Assembly (NCBI GenBank): GCA_030052745.1
Contig: JANBVO010000007.1
Coordinates: forward strand, 496,001-560,000
Length of the DNA: 64,000 nucleotides
Direction: 5' to 3'
Source: Pleurostoma richardsiae
Taxonomy: Eukaryota; Ascomycota; Sordariomycetes; Calosphaeriales; Pleurostomataceae
Both the position numbers and the translations under genes were made by a program. The notes under the pieces were generated by a model. That model had not been told where the DNA came from and searched no databases. It saw only the letters and a list, made by a program, of their open reading frames with translations. Shown here one piece after another: positions 44,379 through 56,600 of this stretch; position 1 is the stretch's first letter; each line of letters begins with the position of its first letter.

Positions 44379-45512
44379 GCCGATAGGATTCTGCGCTAAC
44401 CTACATATATAATTGCGTCAGATGAGGTAAACAAAAGAGAAACGCCGAAAGAAATATGTATAAAGAGAAATTGGCACAGAAACGCACACGAACCTGATAG
44501 TAACGCTGAATTACCGGGTTTTTAGCCTTGAAAGCCGAAGTTCGCTTTGTCGTAGGCTGTCAGGGCAGTCGCGCGCTTTTACTCGGCCTTCGTTAATTCG
44601 ACGCTTGCGTCGATGTCGAGTTTTTCGGAAACGTAGTACTTAGTAGATATTCGTCTAAAACCGACGAGGGAAATTTAACGAGGATTTGGTTCGGTAAGTA
44701 GAATTTGTTCAGTAACGAACGTATTCGGCAGATGTAGAGGAGACAGAGAGGTTGACGAAGGTAGGTAGGTGGGCGCGGTTGTTTACGCTACATGTCACGA
44801 GGGTCGTCATGAAGCTCGTCGTCGCGAACCTAAGGCCGAAAAGAGGTCCAAAAACAAGTGAGAGAAAATTCAAAACTAAAATACTTGAAGTAAAGTACCT
44901 ACATTAAATTTACGTTAATCAACCTACCTATACCTTACAATTCACCTTGCCCGCAAGTGCCGCTCTCCCTCACTTCCATCCCGAACCCACTGCGCCGTCA
45001 CTACATTTTGAGATCATCATCGATGTATATCCCGGTTTTCCTACAATTCTTAATGTATTTAGAATAGTTACGATACCGGCTAAGTATATCTCGATAGGAC
45101 TAAACTGTATAACACAACCGTAATTAGAGTCCTTTGCCAAGCTCTAGCAGTACAAAGGGCATTGGAACCCAGGACACGAAGTAGATGCCTTTGCAAGCTA
45201 GCCAACGAGTCCGACCCTCTTTGTCATCATTGAGGAGCATACCGAATGCAGAACGGGAAAACGTTGACCCAACGCCATCATGGCATCAGCACGTGTCCCG
45301 CTGCTTAGTTGCAAACCGAGCGGGAACTCCTTTGTTACAGCAAGGAAACTCTTGTCCGTGTCGTCTCGACGTGTAAGCTTCGTTCAAACGGCACAACTTC
45401 AGGGGTACCATATGGACGAGATTTGCAAGAGTAGGTGTCTAAGTTAAGCATTACCTCCCAGGTATTGAGCGTGTGCTCTTAGGGTCCTGCAGACTGTATC
45501 CCTCCGGCGCTA
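44379..45512. other. AT-rich intergenic stretch with TpA excess, possible RIP-decayed relic
   Basis: From about 44,400 to 45,180 the composition changes abruptly: A+T is high, TA dinucleotides are frequent, CA and TG appear scarce, and CG pairs persist. This is the pattern left by repeat-induced point mutation in ascomycetes. No open frame of note and no clear terminal repeat was found, so the element type cannot be named. The edges lie close to the start of the hypothetical gene on the left. Confidence 0.4.
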
Positions 45513-46800
45513 CTAGTGGTTACCTTCCGCATTTCCTATTCCCGTGAATACTATGTCCTGCCCGTAATCCTTACCAAAGGTATAGTCTATGTTCCCCAGA
45601 TTCAGCTGGTCCATTAAGCCAGGATAGAGACCTTCAATGTCAGACCCCTCCCACGGGTGCACAATGCCTGGATATGACGGATCTAACCACAGATCATCCA
45701 GCACGCCAGCCCCCGGCATTATTTTCATAGATTCCAGAGGATCACTCTTTGAAGCGGTCCCGAAACTCACAAGACTGCCTGTGGTCGACTCGTCCGTGGT
45801 GGGGACGCGCTGAGGTGGCGGCATCGGACTCGACTCCGCAAGACATGGTAGCTCCAGCGGAAGCGGATCAATAGGATTAAGCATCCCCGCCGCAGACATG
45901 CTGGGGAATGCGGAAGGAAGCGCAAAGTTGGCTATCGGGCTGGTCATTGTCGACTGGGCACCGACCGTCGACCACTGATCCGGAGACGAAGGCGAGTCGG
46001 CGTTTGAAGATTGCGTGTATTGCTGGAGGGCCTCGTCTATACACTTTGATATGACGCTTCTGAGGCCGTCGAGTTCCTGCTTGACGGAGGATATGACCAT
46101 TATGTCCCTTTGTATAGCACTGCATATGGATTCCGGGAGCTGGTCCTGGAGGAATCGATGCACGCTGGCGACAATGTCCGCGCTGGCTTGCGAAGAAGCC
46201 GACGATAGGTCGAGACTCACATCTGCAGTTTGGAAGCGTCAATAACGGAGCGTGGAACAACTCCGAGTAAAAGTTCTACTCACATGGTGACTGCGGCCTT
46301 GACCGACCTGGGAACAGAATGGTCCATATATCATACCACTTTTCCTCATCATCCATACTGGCTGGCCTCTTGCGACTCTTGATCTCGTTCATCGCCATGT
46401 CGTCCATCCCCTGGGTGATGGGATCCTGCACCTTGATCTCCACCCGCTGGCACGGCTCATCCTGCCGCCTATGCGCCAGCAAGTCTCTATCGTGCTCGAA
46501 GCTCTTCTGGCACCGGTCGCAGGATATCCGCCGCTGGTAGTGGCGCCGATACAGGTGCTCCTTGAGCCGCGAGATCTCGCTCCAGCCGCGGCCCGCGCAG
46601 GTGCTGTTTGACTTGAAGCTCCCGGGGGAGGCGACGAAGAACGGGCAGGCAAACCGCCGCGTTTGCCCCTGACACGGCCTTGCAGGATCGTCTGTCCGCG
46701 GACGCCTGCTCTCTCTTGCGTAGCCATCAACTCTCTCGTCAACGCTTCCCCTTTTCTGTGGCCGTCTTTTATCTAATACAATCGGAGATAGTTGGGTCAT
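45513..46800 (-). CDS. Fungal C2H2-like zinc-finger regulator
   Basis: Two exons, 46284-46800 and 45513-46222, joined across a 61-bp intron, give 408 residues. The ATG at 46800 was chosen because the frame upstream has only a TTG. The N-terminal part holds RRFACPFF, GWSEISRLKEHLYRRHYQ, CDRCQKSF and DLLAHRRQDEPC, a fungal-type divergent C2H2 arrangement in which the second finger ends in Cys. KSRKRPASMDDEEKWYDIWTILFPG follows and joins to SPYVSLDLSSA, a conserved block of this large family. The second half has a helical segment (ADIVASVHRFLQDQL...) and a Pro/Ser-rich acidic C-terminus. Family members are presumed nuclear regulators but few are characterised. Confidence 0.88.
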
Positions 46801-49643
46801 GTCCAAAACCACCAAAGGACTCGATGCTTCCTTTGGTATTAGCAAAAGTCCTAGCTGCCGAGAGCGACAACAACAACAACAGATATCTCGATCTCAAATC
46901 AGCTGGGCACTTTTGCCGCCTCGAGATCAGAAACGCCCCTTTCAGTGGTCGGATGGCACCTGCGTAGATCCGGCGTAGCCTCTGTGCGCCGATCGCCGTC
47001 TCGGTGTGCGATCTCCTGAGTTCGCCCGGCTAGCTCCGATGTGCCTTCGGCAATGCAAATGCAGGTTGAATTGACAGCTGCGATACAGCGGAAGATACGC
47101 AGGCGAAGTGGAAAAAGTAGTGTACCAAAGGTTCAGCTGAGATGTCTAGGACTTTGGAAGTAGAAAAAGGCAGCCTCGTTAGGCATTTTTACACTTTGCT
47201 TAGGGGGGCCGGGGTGATTATCAGGCAGACCAAAAGGCAGAAATCTGGGCAGTGCTGATTGTGGTGGCTGCGCCCCCCTTACCGCTGGTCACACCCTGCC
47301 CCTCCCCCGTTACAGTTGGATCGAATGACGTCCGTTAGGGTGTCAGGCATGAAGGCTGTAGCGCCTTGTTATTCAGGTAAAACAAGCATTGTAATTTATG
47401 CTGCAGGCCTCTTGTTTGCTCGGGAGGCCTGCCACGAATGGCATTGTGGTTATCGACTATCCGAGGTGAAACCATCCCTGGATACAAGCCCAATTCCTGC
47501 CGTTTGCCCGTTGACCTTTTTGTCTCCGCAGGAATAGGCGACTCGCCTGTTTCCCTTGCCAGTATCCATCAGTTTCACTTACCTGCGGGAACGCCAACGC
47601 CTCGCCACGTCCCTCGTTCCGCCAGTCGCAAGGATCGTCCCGGCCGCGGCGCAGGATCCTTTATGGCCTTTAACTGCGGCATGGCTGGCACCGCCGCGCG
47701 TCAGGCGGCGCTCCCAGTCCAGGACACCTGAGGCCACAGCTGCTGACGGCCAATCAACCGATATGGCCATTGCACGCCTCAGCTCTGGCATACGGAGGCC
47801 TCCTCGCAGGATCGCACCCCTGAAGGCGTCGTCACCTCGCTCAGCCACGAGGGGAACACCTTAAAGACAGCTGGCTTCCCTCCTCTGACGTAGAGGTCGT
47901 CGGTGGCGAACTCGTCGTCGTCTCGCTCGCGGGATTGCTGCTTCCCTCCAGTGAGAAGTCCTAGGAAACCTCCTTGGCACACTTCGTCTTGGTCACAACG
48001 GGCCCGATCCGGGGTCACTGCCAGACGAGAAGACAATTGTCACTGTTGTGAGCAGCCGCTGGCGACAGGTAGGAATCGTGTCGAGACTTGCTGTCTCGTC
48101 GACTGAAGAATCTCACCTTCTAACCCTTGCTGCTTTGACAAGTCAGACGAGCGCTAGCACTGGCTGGCTTACTGCGTAACTTGCTGAAGGTGTCTTCCTG
48201 TGTCCCATCCGCAGCTCGGTGAGACTGAGCTCGTCGTCATTCCCCTTGGCGTTGCTAGCCGAGCGTCCTTGTGCTTCCCTTCAATGCGATTGGATGCAAA
48301 GGCTCAACGGCCACCTTTTCCACTCCCAGAAGCCTCTAGGACCAGCTAGAACTGCTCCAAGGATTTCCTGAGGCACTCACCTGCGGTCACTCACCTTCAA
48401 CACATAGAGAGCACCCCACCCACCACCCCAGACAGGTTGGGAGGTGCACAGGAGCCCTTGACAAAACCTTTCGCCACACCCCGCTCGATTCTTCTCTCCT
48501 TCTTTCCTCTTCATCCAGCTTGGTATTCCCTCTCCTCAAGGCAAACGTCGACAACCTGCGAAGGGTATCTCCTCGAAGTTATCATCTTGTCGTCGGTCTT
48601 CCCATTGTCTCTGTCTTCCCAACCCATAGTCATCCCCAGGTACTGACTCGACACGACCGCCAGATCCTCAGCCCAAGAGCGTTCGCGTCAAACTTCCTGT
48701 ACGGCTTCGGTCGCCGTCGTCTCTGTATCCGCACCTACACTCAGCAACATCACGACTCCAGTTGCACCGTCCACAGATAATCGTCTCGAGGTACGCAGTG
48801 AAAGGCTTCTTATCGTCTGGAAACCCCGTCCATTCCCGTGCTCGTTGAATGCCAAACCCATGATGCTTGCCTCGGAGGCTTCTCTCTGCGAAGCTGTGAC
48901 TGTGGGCGCCGAAACTTGCTCATACCAGTGTGAGAGCAATGATGACGTGTCTGGGAGCTTCCCAAGCGGCCCAGACTCCTCGATACAGAGAGACGAGAGC
49001 AGAGCGGTAGCCATCGCCTTTCCGCCCTTCCCCCCTCCATGCCTTTCTAGCAGTTACGCGAGTGGGGAGTCGTGCAAGTGCCGCGCCCCAGCACAGCCAC
49101 AGCGACGCATTGTCCTCTCAGACAAGGCATATCACCACTCAGAGTGTCTCCCTCCTTGCTCCCCTCCCGCGTCTTCCTCGAGCTCCGAGTCGGGTACTGC
49201 TGCCTCAGGATTCAAGACTTCCATGGCATCAAGCACGTGCACTCAACCCCAAGCACGTTGTGACAGCGTCATGCAGCTGCGTAGACCATCACTAACTTCA
49301 GACATCAAGACGCACGATCTTCTTGTAGCCGACTTCCAGTATCTTCCACCTAGACAGAACAGGTGATTGTCGACGATCAAGGACGGCGTGTTGTCCAACG
49401 TCTTTCCACCGTAACCCACTGTCGGTCGTGGCCGGCAACATGGGCATCCCAGGCGTGAGTGACAATTCCGACTCCACCTCGCACGGGAGACAGTCGATGG
49501 CGACATCCTCTTAAGCGGCTGTCCATCTCAATGAAGACTCGATCCGGCCAAAACTGACAGGAGTATAGTCCCTTCCCAGTAAGGGGCAGTGGGTTGTTCG
49601 CTCTCTTCGCACAAACTCAAGAATTGACAAGCCGGCGTTTGTC
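46801..49643. other. Intergenic, about 2.8 kb, pyrimidine-rich on its right side
   Basis: The left part is the promoter side of the C2H2-like gene. From about 48,430 to 49,600 the plus strand is rich in C and T and reads like a long 5' leader of the membrane protein at 49644, possibly with introns. Frames at 47,779-48,036 (-) and 48,845-49,366 (+) are open but I could not connect them to a family or to convincing splice sites. Confidence 0.45.
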
Positions 49644-50887
49644 ATGCCTATCACCGTATCAAGCCCTTTGGTCGTTGAGATGCGGAGAACCTCTGCCTCT
49701 TCTGCCGTCCACATGCCTTCTGCTCGTCTCCGCCGGACCCTGGTCAAAGTTACTGCTCGCCGGCGAACACGGCCCCCATTCGCCTTCCCGCTCATGATCA
49801 TGGCGTTCCAATCTGCTTGGGCGATGCCAACAGTGAGTTCAGCTGTGGTTGTCCTGTCGCGGATCGATACTAACTCGACGAAGTCTACTGTCGAGACTTC
49901 AGCCGTTGTTATCGGGATGAACGCAACCGCTGCTTTCAACGGTTCCGACATATCAACCAATAATGCATCAGGTATGCGTATCCAGATGCTCTCAGCAGAG
50001 GTCTCTATTAACGACTTTCAGATCCTCGGGCTTCGACCGAACTGGGCATCCATCACAGCACTGGAGCTGTCATTGGAGTGGCGGCCGCCGTCTTCGTCGG
50101 CTTATTCATCGTTGCCGGGACCCTTGCAGGTCACTTCTTCCAATGGAACCGCCATGTGACATCGGATCAACAAGTCGTCCCCTCGTTTGCAGGTTCTGGT
50201 ACTGTAGCACCCACAGATGTAGTGCCGAATCGCGTCCGGACTCCCCCTCCCCCTTATGCCGCCCGCCCGGACGATGGCGAGAGAACATTAGCGGGAACCA
50301 CAGTAGCGTTTGCAGGATCGCTTAGTCAAGATGGCCGCACCACCCTGGGCCCAATCGGATCTGTCCAGGGCGACATGCAGAATAATGACGAGGAGGGCAT
50401 CCAGCTGGCCGACTTGACCCACGTCGCTGACGGAGATTTTCATCAAGCTGGCGCTCAGTTCAACGGTATTCCCGAGCCCCCTTCATACCAGGAGATTGTC
50501 GCAGACTTCCTTGAAGGTTTCGAGTCAGCTTTTGTAAATGGATACTCATCCGCCAACTCGGCTTCCCCAGAATATAGCAGCCCTCAGCCAAATGCCACAA
50601 TCACCAGCGGATCTGACTCTGAGAGTGACTCAACCGCCATCCCAGTGGAAGAGCTTCGCGCGGTCATCCGGCGAGCCAGCGAACGATTTCAGAATGATGG
50701 CCTTGCCGATGATCCAGCCCTAGGCCAGCCATTGACGGCAATGATCCTTGGTTCCGCATCCTTCAGCTCCCAAGCCACCTTTCCAGTGAGCCCCACTGGT
50801 CACAGCAGCAGCAGGGTTGGCCCTCCAGGTTCCACAGACAGTGAGGCAGACAGCAACGAAACCCCGCAGGCGGGAAGGACCATCTAG
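49644..50887 (+). CDS. Single-pass membrane protein with two PPxY motifs
   Basis: Exons 49644-49971 and 50022-50887 join in phase over a 50-bp intron and give 397 residues from the first Met. A Met at 49713 is an attractive alternative, since it is followed by an Arg-rich segment and a hydrophobic stretch ending AFQSAWA that could be a signal peptide. The region before the membrane has four N-glycosylation sequons in a short span (NST, NAT, NGS, NAS). The transmembrane helix runs at about 124-147 (GAVIGVAAAVFVGLFIVAGT), and Trp/Arg follow it, so the long C-terminal part should be cytosolic. That tail carries PPPPY (185-188) and PPSY (262-265), the type of motif bound by WW domains of Rsp5/Nedd4 ubiquitin ligases. 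The layout resembles fungal Mid2/Wsc-type sensors. The N-terminus is not secure and upstream exons are possible. Confidence 0.7.
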
Positions 50888-52343
50888 AAGACGGCTTCCC
50901 GTGCGCGGGAAACCTCTTCAGATTCTCAATTTCATGTCGATATGTGTGATGCTGGCTGGTGCCGGCAAGGTGCAGGGTGATGAGGATGATTTGTGTTGCT
51001 GCATGTTATTTCGGGCACTGATGAGTAATGGAGAAGATAGACGCCGGTGGTGATGGTGCTGGTGCGGGTGATGATGATGTTGAGACAGAGACGCGCTCGT
51101 CAGGTTGCGATCTCTCGAGCGTCCTGTTCCAAATGTATGCGTTGAGCCTTCGAGGCGATTCAATGACAACATCTTTGTCCTTTATGCCATCAAGAGGCTC
51201 GCTCTCACCGTGGTTGCCTCGCGTGAGCCTTGTTGACCGTGATATATGTGCTGCGGTGGCCTTGCAAAAGAAGGCGACATGCCGGGCGATGGCTGCGCTG
51301 TGTCGTCGCGCTGCCCCCGTATATCAGTCACGTGAAATGATCCGATTGGTTCCTCGCATGGCGTTGATCGCACGCGCGTTTTCAGCTGCGAAGACGACGA
51401 ACCGACCAGACCAACGAAAGAACTTCGCTCGGTGCGGGCGCTGCGGGGGACGGGACGATCAGGGGGAACCCCGTTGTTTTATGCCTGCATCATCCTAGCG
51501 AAGCCTTGTGGGATTCGCAGTCACTGGCTGTTTTACGAAGCGCGGCTGCGTCGCATCGTGGGCCCTACCCTACCTTGTGCTATTTTCAGCCTGCATGCTG
51601 TGCCTGGTGACGTCTGCCAATGATGCGCCGTCCCGGGGCTGTGGAAGTCCGGATGGTCAGCCCTTGCTACCTTCCTGCCTTCCTCCCGCCCTGCGGGTTG
51701 GTGGACGATCTGACGTGACGCTAGGGCTGACTGGCACTGGGCAGGAGGTTGTCGATGACTTCACAGGATCTGCCTGTGGCAGGTCGTCTGCTCTCCTCAC
51801 GCCGCCACTTACCGTCTCCTCGGGCCTCGAGGGACGCTCGACTTTATATTGAAACGTCATGGGTGCCACACCTTGGACTGACCGAGAAGTCTTCGCATCA
51901 CCTTTTGTAGGGCTGGACTACAGCCCGGTGTCACCTGCAGATGGCCCAACGTCCGACGCCCTGCAGATGGGTATAGTCAGTATCTGGTATCCGGACAGTC
52001 ATCCCTGGGAAACCCCCCCCCTCCACCCGTGACTCTACCAGCATGACACCGCGGCGGAGTACCAGGCACCAGGAAAGTTGACATTGTGCACTTTGACAAA
52101 CGTGGTCCCATAGGAATTGTGAAGACCTCGTCAACGAGACGCGTAGACTGAAGGCAACATGCTTCGCGATCACCAGGCTCCCACGTCTTAACCAGGGACA
52201 GCCATGCTTTATCTGCCACTTCATACACGTCTTCATGTAGGCAACCCTCTCCGCCTATGACCCAGGCAGGGCAGCAACACCCCTTTAACCAAAACCCAGG
52301 CAGACCACGTACACACACCGATGACTCCGGCACCCAAGGCTCA
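50888..52343. other. Intergenic between converging membrane-protein and thioesterase genes
   Basis: Both neighbouring genes end here. GGTGAT/GATGAT repeats occur around 51,040-51,080. No gene could be supported. Confidence 0.5.
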
Positions 52344-53683
52344 TCAGAGCCTTCCCTTCCCCTCCTGCACCCGACACACCCCATCCTGCATCCCCGTCGC
52401 GACGTGCACGCCCTCGGGGCTCCAGATCTTATTCAGCAGCGTCGTCCTGCCCGCCGCCGCACGCGGGTAGGCCACCTCCTGGATCCACCACCCCTCGCCC
52501 GCCATCACCGCCTCCTCCGCGTTGACGTGCACCACAATGCTGTACGCCAGGCTCGCCGCGCGCCCCAGCGCGAGCCCGAACCCCAGGTGGTTGGCGATCA
52601 TGAGCAGCGAGTTGCGATCCGACTCGAACGCGTGCACGAGGACGTGCCGGTTCGCGGCGTTCTCCCCCTCGGGCGCCTCCGCCGGGAGCGGGAGCGGCCG
52701 CAGCAGGCGGTAGAGGATCAGCTCCCGCCGGTCGGCGACGCCGCGGCCCGCGTTCCACGCCGAGAGGTCGACCTTGCGCATGTCGACGGTGGGGAAGGTG
52801 CCCACGGGGTGGGCGCCGCCGAGGACCTGCCGGACGGACTCGAGGTCGAGCGGCGGCGCGGGCGGCCACGCGTCCGGCGGGCGGGAGGAAAGCACCTCGG
52901 CGAAGCGGCGCTGCGGCGGGACGTCCTGGGTGTTGGCGCCGCCGGAGTGCGGCTCGGGCAGCTTGAGGGAGATCAGGGCGGTGAAGCACGGGGTTGAGTC
53001 GAGGGGTGAGGAGGAGGCGTCGGCGAGGGTGTAATGGTCGCCGGAGGCACTGGGGGATGTGGGCTGACGAGCATTGACGAGGTAGGTGCAGAAGGAGCGT
53101 CCCGTAGAGACTGGCGCAACCTCGTAGATGAAGGGCCGATCAGACTGGCCTGGTGTGTTCCAAGTGCCGTGTATCGTCTGCCATAAGTATTAGCTTGGGT
53201 CGCACGGATGTAGAGCCAGCGTGAAGCAGTCGACAATCAGGGATAGAACCCGGTGAGGGCCAATTACCCGTCTCTGATAGCTGCCACAGGACACTGTCTC
53301 ATGGAGAAAATACCCACATGCAAACCCAGCCTTCCATCAGCATTGCTCACCCCTCTCTGTTTCTCATCCTCCTCGACAACTTTGCAGGCTGCCAGTGCCG
53401 ACTGCGCATAGACGTGGCCTCCGTAAGCAGCCATGGGTCGATTCGCTATAGCGGGCCTCTCATCAACGGTCTCAGGTTGATCCTCGACGGCCGGTAGAAG
53501 GAGACGCTTCAAGTCCGATCCGGGGAGCCATGCGGCCCGAGTGCTCATGAACCTGCTGACGGCCGTGGGAGCCCGGGTCTCGCTCGCCGCCGGTACGGAG
53601 ACCAGCTCCATGTTCTCGTGGAAGGCGAGACGGGACTTCGCGAGCTCATCGTCCATCTTAGGCTTGACCTGGATATAAGCCAT
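52344..53683 (-). CDS. Acyl-CoA thioesterase II (TesB/ACOT8 family)
   Basis: Two exons, 53318-53683 and 52344-53177, separated by a 140-bp intron, give 399 residues. The first hotdog domain contains PMAAYGGHVYAQSALAA and, across the intron, GLHTIHGTWNTPGQSDRPFIYEV followed by VSTGRSFCTYLVNARQ. The second contains HVLVHAFESDRNSLLMIANHLG, where Asp and the nearby Asn are expected in the active site, and ends with GEGWWIQEVAYPRAAAGRTTLL. The enzyme hydrolyses acyl-CoA to fatty acid and CoA; many relatives are peroxisomal. The C-terminus here is GRL, not a canonical SKL-type signal, so localisation is open. The second exon has very strong third-position GC bias. Confidence 0.94.
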
Positions 53684-56600
53684 GTACTATATTGGCTGTC
53701 CTGCCTGCCTGTTCCCGCTTGCAAAGGTCTTGTGCGCTGTCCCTTCCCGTCGATTATTAATTCAGACCGAAGACACTCATCGCTAGCAGAAATACAGGAG
53801 GAGGGAGATCCGGGACGCATTCAACCTTTACCGCCGACCATCTTGAGTCCTCCGCAGCAGCATCCTAACTAAACATGCTTAGCGGTAGGCGGGAGCTTCA
53901 TCGAGCTGCCGTCCGACGCGGGGCAGCCGTACCCGAGGTGCCGAGGTCCAGCCCACGTGATGGAAAGAGCAAGGAGGATAGATCACTGATGTCATTCAAT
54001 GAACGCGCGTGGATGCCAGAGCGCTGAAAATGCATCATTCAAATATGCTGAATATTCAAGGTGAAATGAACAAAGTTTCATGAGAGAAGTGCGATGATAC
54101 GGCTGTCTCATCCTAGTGCAGTGTGAGCTAGAGTGGTTGTGTCACGGTAAGCAGTGGCCCAAGGTGCACCGCACCGTAGTTTCCACCTCGAGTCCCGCTT
54201 CGTTTATTCAGATGCACGGCCTGACGCGCATACAAGACAGAGTATAGGGAGGACCCGTCCAGCCCCCGTACTGAGCAAGGGCAGTATGCAAAGAGAGAGT
54301 CTGCCCGTTCTCATTTTAAGTACACATGCACAACCTGATCCGCAGCTACGCCCACCAAGTCTATAGCGACGACACCTAGTCTCGATTTTGTCTGTCTTTT
54401 GGCATCTTCTGAGCAGCTCATGGTCTGGTTCGCATTGCAGCATGAACGACGGCACATAGGAGCTAGAATTCAACTCGGTGCCTTTCCTAGCTGTGTCGTT
54501 CAGAAGAACGGGTCGCCGTCTTTTGACCTGTTTAGAGCATCCGTCATGGCGGATATTTAGGCTGTCGCTTATGTCTCGCCGCATTTCCTTATTACCGAGG
54601 AAACATATCTGGGAACTGAAAGGTGCCATTCCTGCTCTCCTTCATCGCCACTTGCAGCATCTGTCACTGGCCAGAGTTATCTCGAATTCTCCTACACTCT
54701 CTGTCATGGTCATGCTCAGGACATGGTACCGAGGAACCAGTACCTGCGGCCGGATTCGGAGCTCTTGCGGGAGGCTCCACTCCCGGCCCGTAGCGTTTCC
54801 CGGCCCGCCGCATGGACCGGTCGGCAGATAGGGAGGTTACCTACTATGCATCACTCTACTGTGGACTTGGCGACAGTCTTTCGAGTTCCGTACTCTAGAT
54901 CAGTACGCAGCAAGTGCGCATTGAAGCGTGCAGGATTGTTTCAAAAGAGTAAACCTGAGAGATTATGTCCATCGGTTAGCATCGAGCCACAGCCGATTGA
55001 TAGTGGCAATTTGCGGCGCAGTCTTAGAATAAGATAGAGTAGTTAACTTGAAGTGTTCCTGAATATGGCAGCCGGCCATTGCCGCCGGATGTATCTACTG
55101 ATCGGCACCGGTGCCCGGCGAGATCCCTTAATGATCTGCAGCGAAACCCCGGCACAGAGCCTCAGGGGTAGAAGGGGAAGACACCAACGCACAGAAGAAA
55201 CATCGCGGGATTTTCTGTTCTGACACAGGCGAGTAGAGAATTCTGAGAGTTTGCAATAAGTTACTATGTAGGGGCCGCCGCTCATAGCATCCAATAGCAT
55301 CTTCTCTCTGTGGCAAAAGGCATACCGGCGTTTCCGGGCATTAGGCGCCAAGCATCGAACGATCTGCTATCGAGAGAAGAGAGAATATTTTGCGTGAGCC
55401 ATTCTCCACCTGCAGCTTTGCCCGCTTCGGTAGGTAATTAGCACTCTGGAGAGTAGCTAGCCCACCTGCCCACTCAACCAACTCCTCTCAGCCCATCATA
55501 ACACCGTTCCCAGACCGAGGAGTGCTGAGCCACATGAGCTATCAGCTCAAAACACGACTCCACAGAGCTACACTAGGCGAGAAGGCACAGGCGAATTGCC
55601 CCGGCTATCGGGGACATGAAGCTGCAATGACGATGTGACAGGTGAGACATCGTCACCACCTGACAATTCCGGCTTGGTGCCTTCAGCCATCCCTTCTTCT
55701 AGGCTTCTAGAAGGGAGAAGAAGGAGTAACAGATGGGTGGAAAAGAGGGGCAGAGCAGCCGAGGAGGGACGCGCAATTGGACACTTGCAGCACCCAAGAG
55801 CGCCTCCTCGTTGGGCCGGAACTGGGGTCATCTGCACCCTGCTGCTGCGGCGTCCCGGTCATCTGGGATGCGCCCTTCGTGATGGTGGTGCTGGTGCAGG
55901 AAGTACCGGTACGGAAGGCGTAGTGGTTGGTACCTTGGCTGCTTAGAACGGCGTCCTCTTCGTCGTGAGGGCTGCAGGGAAGCGAGCAGAGCTTGATTGG
56001 CCGCAAAATCTTTCTCCTTCGAGCAGAACGTTTCCTCGACCGGCCATTTTCTGCCCTCCGCGTGACCACTCCGTGATCGAATGAGGATTGGAGGGGCGTT
56101 AACACGGCGGCGTTATGAGATGTGCCCTGGCTCCTCATTTCTGCCGTCTCAGCATTGGCGCCTTCATCTCCCGCAGTAATGGGCGGGCGTGATATACGTC
56201 CAAAATCGAAACACGAGGGTGTCTTCTTTCCCCATTCTGCTTCGTCGTCGTCAACACATGTGTTCTCGAGGCGATGTGGAGACTGCAGCAAATATGCCTA
56301 CTCTCGGGCAGAGCCTAGTGTACGGAGCAACCCGTAGACGCCGCGTAGAAGGCCCACTGCCCGGTCGATCATGCTCAGGGCTGAAAGCCAGCGGCCCCAA
56401 AGGCGGTCCGACCTAAGCAGGTGTTTCGACGTGTGCGGAATACTACCGTACATGCTCTGGAGTTCTGAACTCTCTATAGAGTAAAACAACAGCGGCTACC
56501 GTCGCTCTTACCTGGTATGCACGGATGGATGTATGTACTCCAAAGCATGTAACGGTACCTTCACAGCCAAGCTTTGCAGGCCGAACTACATGACATCCTA

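Noticed and set aside
47779-48036. 85-codon minus-strand frame with an acidic RERDDDEFATDD segment
   Set aside because: No Met in good context, no splice partners and no recognisable family; may be chance.
49511-49960. 149-codon minus-strand frame
   Set aside because: It mirrors the Ser/Thr-rich exon of the PPxY membrane protein; sequons and the spliced TM domain support the plus strand.
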